Below, one piece after another: positions 1 to 6,000 of a DNA stretch of 6,558 bases. A model generated the notes under the pieces. It saw nothing but the letters and a program-made list of their open reading frames with translations. It made no database searches and had not been told where the DNA came from. The stretch spans positions 1 through 6,558 of the forward strand of contig JAQGPD010000280.1 in assembly GCA_028293305.1 (NCBI GenBank). Direction: 5' to 3'. The DNA is from Verrucomicrobiales bacterium (lineage in GTDB: Bacteria; Verrucomicrobiota; Verrucomicrobiia; Verrucomicrobiales; V1-33). The position numbers were made by a program, and so were the translations under genes. Every line of letters begins with the position of its first letter. The first letter of the stretch is position 1.

Positions 1-3000
1 TGGGATTATAGCTCATGCTGACGGTGCCGAATTGGAGTCTGAAAAAGGACATTTCTCCAAAATATTTGCCGCGCAGGATGCCGTCGCTGCGGATTTCAAA
101 TTCCAGATCCGAGGTGTTATCGAAGAATGTCTGCCGATCTCTGACAATGACGCTGAGGGTGCCGGCGCGGTCCCGTTTGAAGCGGATGTAGTTTTTGTCA
201 AGGTTCCCGCCGGAGTTGAGACCGATGCCGTCGATCGATAGCGAGGGCAGGGCAATCTTCCGGTCAAAGGACCCGGAGCTATCAAAGGAGAAGCCGGGGA
301 ATGAAATCGTATCGTCAGGCCAGCGATCCGAGAAGGGCGTGCCGGCCACCGCGTTCAAATGACTATCCGGAAGCGTGATGGCCAGGCTGGCGGTCAGGGC
401 ATTGAGCGCGATGCGCGTGGAGCCGAATTGCGGGACCAACTGGAAAGGCCCGAAGGTGATAGGCCCGCTCTGCGTGAAGGTGGCCAGGCCGCTGGAATCC
501 ACCGAGGCGCCGAGTCCGGTCAAGGTGCCCAATGGTCCCGTCATCGTGACTCCTGACAAGCCGACACCGATAACACCGGCGCCATTTCTTGTCAGGGAAA
601 GGGATCCCTGGGTGATGGAAAAAGCGCCCAAAGGAATGGGGGTGGTGATGGTCAGGGTCTGCGGGAAAATAGCGGCGCTGTTGCTGATATTGACATTCTT
701 GTCCACAAGCCACCCGCCCTGACCGTTGCTCAGAGCGCGCAGACGGCCGCTGAGGTTGAATCGCGCGATATTGTTATTAAACGAGAATCCAACCTGGGCC
801 GGAATGGCTCCGTCCGGCGCGATCTCCACCATGCCGGTGACGTCTTGGAACCCTTCCGGCAGGCTGAAGTTCATGCCAAAGTCCCCATTGCCCGCAAAGG
901 TCAGGTCGGCAGTGGCGGAGGGGAGCAGGTCGGAGTTGAAGACCTTCAGTGAAGGGCTGCTGGAGCTGAACCGGAAGGCTTGGCCCTTGGCCCAATCGAG
1001 GAGCCAGGAACCCGAGCCGACTTCCAGCACCGGGACCGAAGTGCTGGAGGGCACCTGAAAGGCGGTGGAAGCCAGGCTGGCCTTGATGGCTTCTCCGCTC
1101 AGGAACATCTCGCCGGAAACGGCAAAGTCCCTGAGGTTAGGCACGATCAGCCTGGCCCCGGTCAGCCGGATCCAAGGGCCGCCGCCATTTCGATTGGTTG
1201 GGGCGGAGCCGCCCGTGGGAGTGGGTGATTCCGGCAGGAGGACGGTGGTGACAGGGAACAATGGACGGTAAACCGCTTCTGTCAGGCGCGAGGTATTTTC
1301 CACGGCCGGATTGATCGCGAACGCGCCTCCCGCCGCGCCGGTCCAGTTGGAAAACTTGTAAGTCACCCCCCCTGCGGCCTGCGTGACGGGGGCGTTCAGC
1401 GGCAGCGTCTGGCCGATGCTCAACTCGCCGGTGCCCGCCGCGCCGTCGCGGATGATGCGCGTGGCGGCAGCCGTGGATGTGTTGCCCCCGACGCTCATGG
1501 AGAGCGAAGGCGGCGACGTTCTAACAACCAATCCGGCGGGCTCCTCCTGCACAATGGCACTCAGGCGGACCCGGGCATGGAGGCCAACGGGGTTGTCACT
1601 GATCACTGTCAGGACGGCTTCATGGTTGCCGGACGACAGACCGGAGAATGTGACCGGGATGACAGTCGAACTGCCCGCATTGAGAGTGACCGTGCCCAGG
1701 GCTGCCGAGAAGGAGCCTTCCGTGCCCAGATTGTCGATGATGACGTCGTTGATCCGGACGGTGGAAAGGGTGGGGTTCAGAACGGTTAGGTTCAATGTCA
1801 CCGGATTCCCGCCTTCACGCTGCACCCCGAAATCCAACTGCGGCGCGGTGATGAGATTGAGGTCCGGGAGCGGCGCCGGCGTGGCGTCATACATCCAAAT
1901 CGCCCCGCCATCGCCCACGATCGTCCCCTGCGCCCCGCCTACCGCCATATCGATCGCGCGCCCCCGGGGCGTGTTCTCGTCCACTGCGAATGGGAAGGGA
2001 TCGCGGGTCCAGGCACTGCTCGCCGTCGCGCCCTGCTTCCAGATTTCCATGGCCCCGGGGCGGTTGAGAATGGTCCTGGCCTGGCCGGTGGTGTCGAAAC
2101 AGAGGCCATTGAAAATTCCGTCTGTCGGGAACAATTCCAGGAATGGCCCCCAACTTCCGGAGGTGGTGCCGCCCGTCGTGGTGATGGCGAATAGCGAATT
2201 TTCTCCCACGATCCAACCGGTGGTATTGTCCGTGGCGAACCGCACGCGATTGATAGCTCTGCCGAAACTCCGGACCGCCGTCCAGAGATTGGTGGTGAAA
2301 TTGTAGGACCAAATGGTGCCATTGGCGGCCACAAAAACAAAGGTGTCCGAGACCGCATGCACGGAGACGCCACTGAAGTCCGGGTCGCTCGCCGGACCGG
2401 CGATGGCCGTCCAGGTGGCCCCGCCGTCTGTGGTGCGAAGGAGCTGGCCGGCGCGGAACTGGCTGGCCAGGGTGAGTGCGCCGCGCGTGACGGCATAACC
2501 AACATTGGTCGAGCGCAGATGCACGTCCATCACCGCGCGGCCTGCGGTGTTGAGGGCGCGGCTTTCGCTATGCGCGGTGCTCCAGGTGGCTCCGGAATCC
2601 GTGGTGCGGTAAATACGCGCCAGGCTGGAACTTCCTCCCACCACCACGCCGGTGGTGCTGCTGGTGAAGAACATGGCGCGGTTGGATCCCGTGGGCAGCG
2701 CGCGCTCCGTCCAGAGTGTGCCGCGATTCAGGGTTTGATAGAAATGCGTGCCGGAAAGCGCATGGCGGATGTTGGCGTCGCGGGTTTCCGTATCCACCAA
2801 ATCCGAAGTCGTGAAGCGCGTGGCGGCAGCCCAGGTGCGGCTCTGGACAAATCCCCCAATACCGATCGTGAGCGGTTGGGGAAAACCCGTGGCGGTGATT
2901 TCGACGGAGCCCTTGACCGAACCCAGAGCGCTGGTGCTGGCCAGTGAAATACGCACTCCTATCGTTTGTCCGGCCGGAATGGAAACCGTGGCCGGAGTGA

Positions 3001-6000
3001 CCGTAACGGCGCTGCTGGATGGTGTCAGGGTGAGGTTCAGCGTGGTGGTGCCCACATTGGTCAGGCCGGTGGTGCGGGTATGGGGACCGGGCGTGGTGGT
3101 GGGGATGAAGCCCAGCTCCAACTGATCGTCCAGAAGTGTCAGCGGCGGCATGGTCAATCCGCCATCCGGAATGCGGTAGTGGATTTCCCCGTTCTCCGTC
3201 AGCGCCCAGAAATCGGAGCCGGATCGGGCGATGGATCGGATAGGCGAGCGCGTGAATCCTTGTTCCGCCGCAGTCCACGTGGTGCCGCTGTTCGCGGAGC
3301 TCAGGAGGATGCCGTTGCTATCCACCGCCAGCCCGCGTGTGCCTTCGATGGCCACGGAAACAATGTCGCCCAGCGCGAATCCGGGAGCGGAAATGGTCGC
3401 GGCGCTCCAACTCGATCCGCCATTCGCACTGCGGAAAATCCGGGCTCCGCTGGCACCGATCACCGCCGTGCGGGTGGTAGCGGTGCCGGTGTTGGTGGAG
3501 ATGTCGGCTGCCAGCAGATTCGCCGTCGTGGCTGCCACGCTGGTGCTGGCAAAGGTTGCCCCGCCATCGGTCGAGCGGAGCAGTTTTCCACCATCACCTA
3601 TTGCCAGAGCGGTTAGGTCGGAGGCGTTGGTGACCAGCGAGCGCAGGGTGGTGCCGGGGAATGTTAGTTCGCTGAAATTGCCCGGGGTGGTTTCACGCAG
3701 AATGACGCCCGCGGTGCCCTGGTTTCCGGTCACCAGCGCGAGCGGTGCGCCGAGGGAGCTTTGGAGGGCGACCGCATTCCAGTCGCGGTCCGGGTTGGTG
3801 ACCGCAGGCGTCAGGTCCTTGACCCAGGTGCTGGTGGGAGTGGACTGCCAGTATTCCCCCTTGGATCCCACCAGCCATTTGAATTGCGACCCTCCGGAGC
3901 CGGTGGCCTGGAGGACGCGCGGCTTGAGATCGGCGCTGACCGGCAGGCTGGGGATGGACTCCGGTTTCCATGTGACGCCTTGGTTGGTGGTCCGCCAGGT
4001 TTTCCCATCCACATCCACCGCCGTTCCGAAATCGCCGGTCATGCTGAGGCTGGCAAAGGGTCGGCTGGTGCTGAGAATTTTGATGAAATTCCGGTTCACC
4101 GCGGAGCCCGCCAACGTGGTGGTCCGCGTGCCGGCGGTGGTGTTATACGAAAGCGATCCACTGGTGGCTCCGGCGGCGGCGGGTTGATAGACGAGAGGCA
4201 CCACGCGGGTTTCGCCCGGAGCCAAAGTCCCGACGACGCTGCCTTGGATACTGACGCCGGACGGCACAGTGACCGAGGGAATGTCCACCGGCGCGAGCCC
4301 CGTATTGATCAGGAGCGAGGAGCGCGCTTCCCGCAGGCCGGCGGCCACCTGGCCGAAGGAAACCGTGGGTTCGCTGCGGACCAGATCGCCCAGGAGCGTG
4401 GTCGGAGCGGTGGTGCCCGCCGTCAGGGTAACCGTCTGTGGAGGGGCATTGCCACTGAGCGGGCGGAGTGTCAGGGTGGCGGCGTTTCCATTGCCTTTGG
4501 CGATGAATGTGATGTTCAGCGTATGGCTGGCACCGGCTGTTAGGCTGAGGCTGGATTGGCTGAGATGATAGTTGGAGGCGCCGGCGCCGGACAGTTCCAG
4601 TGCCAGCGTGAGACGGGCGGTGCCGGTGTTATTGATGGTCAATGGCAGCGTGGCGGCGAGCCCCCGGAAGGTGGTGCCGAAGGCGCGGGTGGAGGTGGAT
4701 TTGGTGAAGGAGAACGTGGCCCCGGGGGGCGTCGGTTCATAACCAAATTCCAGATTTCCACTGGCCTGCACCGCGCCAAACAGATCCATGGTGCGCGATC
4801 CGCTGTTCACATAAAAGCGGCCCGTGCTTTCGATTTCAATAAGGTCAGGCAGCGCGAAGACCGGTTTATTCAGACCGTTGTTTCCTGGGAAAAGGGTCAG
4901 CTGCGGAGCCTGAATCCGGAGCTTGGCAATGCCGCCGGAATTGCGCGTGAGGTGGAGCTGGGAAGTGCCGCCGGAAGGTGGGCCGATGCGGAAGAAGTCA
5001 GGGATTTCCAACGCCCCGGAGGATTCGAAGTTGAGGTCAAAACTGCCGTCACTGCGGAGGACCACGGAAGCGGAAGCCTTGAGGGAATAGATTTGGCCGA
5101 GCGGGTGGAATGTTGCGGAGAAACCTTCCGGCAGGTTGAAAGATGCGGTGGTGACACCCGCTGTGCGGGAGATGGTGCCGGTGACTTCGGGGCCTGTCAG
5201 GGTGACGAAGGGGAGGTTGTTGTTGAAGGGGTCGTTAAGGGTGATGCCGCCGCTGAGGGTGATCTGTGCGCCGAAGTCTCCGGAGGTGGAGAGGGTGAAG
5301 TCGGAATTTACGTTTCCGACACCGTGAATGAGGAGGTTGAGATCGTTGTTGGCGAGGCCCGGGAAGGTGACTTTGGCGGGGCGGAGGGCGAGATCGACGG
5401 AGGGAGGGCCGTTTTGGGCGATGCGTTTGACGATAAAGTCGCCACCGATGTTGGATCCTGATCGGGGATCGATGCGCATGAATCCTCCGAGGTCGATGGA
5501 GGGGGCGCTGCCGGAGGCGAGGAGGTAGTTTTTGCCGACGGCAGGGTCGGTGTTGAGGGTGAGGCGGAGGTTGGTGAGGGCCGCGGCTGGGCCATCGCCG
5601 AGGGGGACGTTGAGGGAGCCGGTGGAGAGTTCGAAATCTCCGGAGAGGCCGGGGGGGCCGGGTCCGGTGGGGACGCTGAGGGCGAGGGAGGCCGTGGTGT
5701 TGATGAAGACGTCGTTGTTGGGATTTCCATCGGGGGAGAAGTAACCGATTTGGAGATCGCCTTCGATGCCGAGACCGCCCTGACGTTTGGCGATGGCTTC
5801 GGGCCGGTCGTTTGCGGGCTCGAAGTCAGGATCGAAATAAGGCGAGTAGGCGAAAAATCCGACATTCGCTCCTCCCCTGACAAAGTCAGCAAAAGCCGGC
5901 GGGATGGTGACTCCGGCATCGACGGTGGCGGAAATCCGCGGCAGGGCACCGGCGAGGGATTGTTGGATTTCCGTCACCCGCGCCTGCAGCTGGGGACCGC

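Larger units (their letters stand above)
2..1255 (-). other. Unassigned beta-rich C-proximal region (residues 1768-2185)
   Basis: After a short Pro/Gly/Thr/Asn linker (residues about 1770-1785) the product returns to long beta-patterned sequence without a recognised named domain. It contains the motif FSLPEGF (plus 848-868), a near copy of FNLPEGF in the N-proximal region, preceded by GNGDFGMN, which resembles SGDFGAQ of repeat copy 1. Two weaker repeat units follow (residues 1979-2036 and 2100-2185). The frame is still open at the window edge, so the region goes on. It may continue the same repeat array that precedes the ASH and propeller core. Confidence 0.5.
1880..2845 (-). other. Asp-box (BNR / YCF48-like) beta-propeller 2 (residues 1238-1559)
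   Basis: Two perfect Asp-boxes are present, TTDSGATW (1318-1325) and TTDGGATW (1375-1382), plus a weaker one, TLNRGTLW (1275-1282). Later blades keep only the closing tryptophan: W1425 (NLWTAV), W1469 (GSWGPF) and W1516 (SAWTRD). The six tryptophans are 43, 57, 43, 44 and 47 residues apart, again one blade each. VGYAVTRG, VFVAANGTIW, GWIVGENSLF and GTIVGDGGAIWMY are typical 'hydrophobic-G-x-x-G' blade strands. At about 322 residues it is nearly the same size as propeller 1, which suggests a duplication. The single cysteine found (residue 1486) lies here. No active site was recognised. Confidence 0.75.
3143..4096 (-). other. Asp-box (BNR / YCF48-like) beta-propeller 1 (residues 821-1138)
   Basis: Four clear Asp-box motifs (S/T-x-D/N-x-G-x-T/S-W/F) are visible: TTNQGVTW (856-863), STDGGATF (995-1002), SANGGSSW (1043-1050) and SANSGTTW (1087-1094). 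Weaker versions fill the gaps, STPTSTW ending at residue 911 and TTPGNF ending at 961, so the aromatic end residues fall at 863, 911, 961, 1002, 1050 and 1094, a step of 41-50 residues. This is the blade spacing of a six- or seven-bladed propeller; the total of about 318 residues fits. Between motifs are A-V/L-x-x-x-G blade strands (LTALAIGDGGKLLRS). Asp-boxes are structural turns, not catalytic. I see no sialidase active site, so a binding or scaffold role similar to YCF48/HCF136-type propellers is more likely. Confidence 0.78.

Noticed and set aside
1383..2306. A 307-codon open frame on the plus strand
   Set aside because: It lies opposite propeller 2, ASH domain 4 and the start of the InlB-like segment. 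Its translation shows no domain pattern, while the opposite strand has clear Asp-boxes and ASH motifs. It is an antisense shadow in GC-rich DNA.
3167..3178. YRIP at the end of propeller 1, resembling the sialidase F/Y-R-I-P motif next to Asp-boxes
   Set aside because: In sialidases this motif precedes the Asp-boxes and supplies a catalytic Arg. Here it follows the last blade, and I see no matching catalytic Asp, Glu/Tyr pair or further Arg residues in context. A sialidase call is not supported.
3231..4187. A 318-codon open frame on the plus strand
   Set aside because: It runs antisense to propeller 1 and ASH domain 2, is rich in Val/Pro/Ser/Arg with no recognisable motif, and is a shadow.
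4577..4588. A 12-bp perfect palindrome (GGCGCCGGCGCC)
   Set aside because: It encodes part of a Ser-Gly-Ala-Gly-Ala-Ser stretch inside ASH domain 1, has no loop or T-run, and is expected by chance in GC-rich coding sequence.
4556..5461. A 301-codon, Gly/Glu/Val-rich open frame on the plus strand
   Set aside because: It is opposite the repeat region and the CTC-rich patch. Its Glu/Gly-rich composition follows directly from the purine-rich complement of CTC, ACC and TCC codons.
5308..5949. A 213-codon Pro/Ser-rich open frame on the minus strand
   Set aside because: It is another frame of the same strand across the CTC-rich patch. The Pro/Ser/Thr-only composition is what C-rich codons give when read out of frame.
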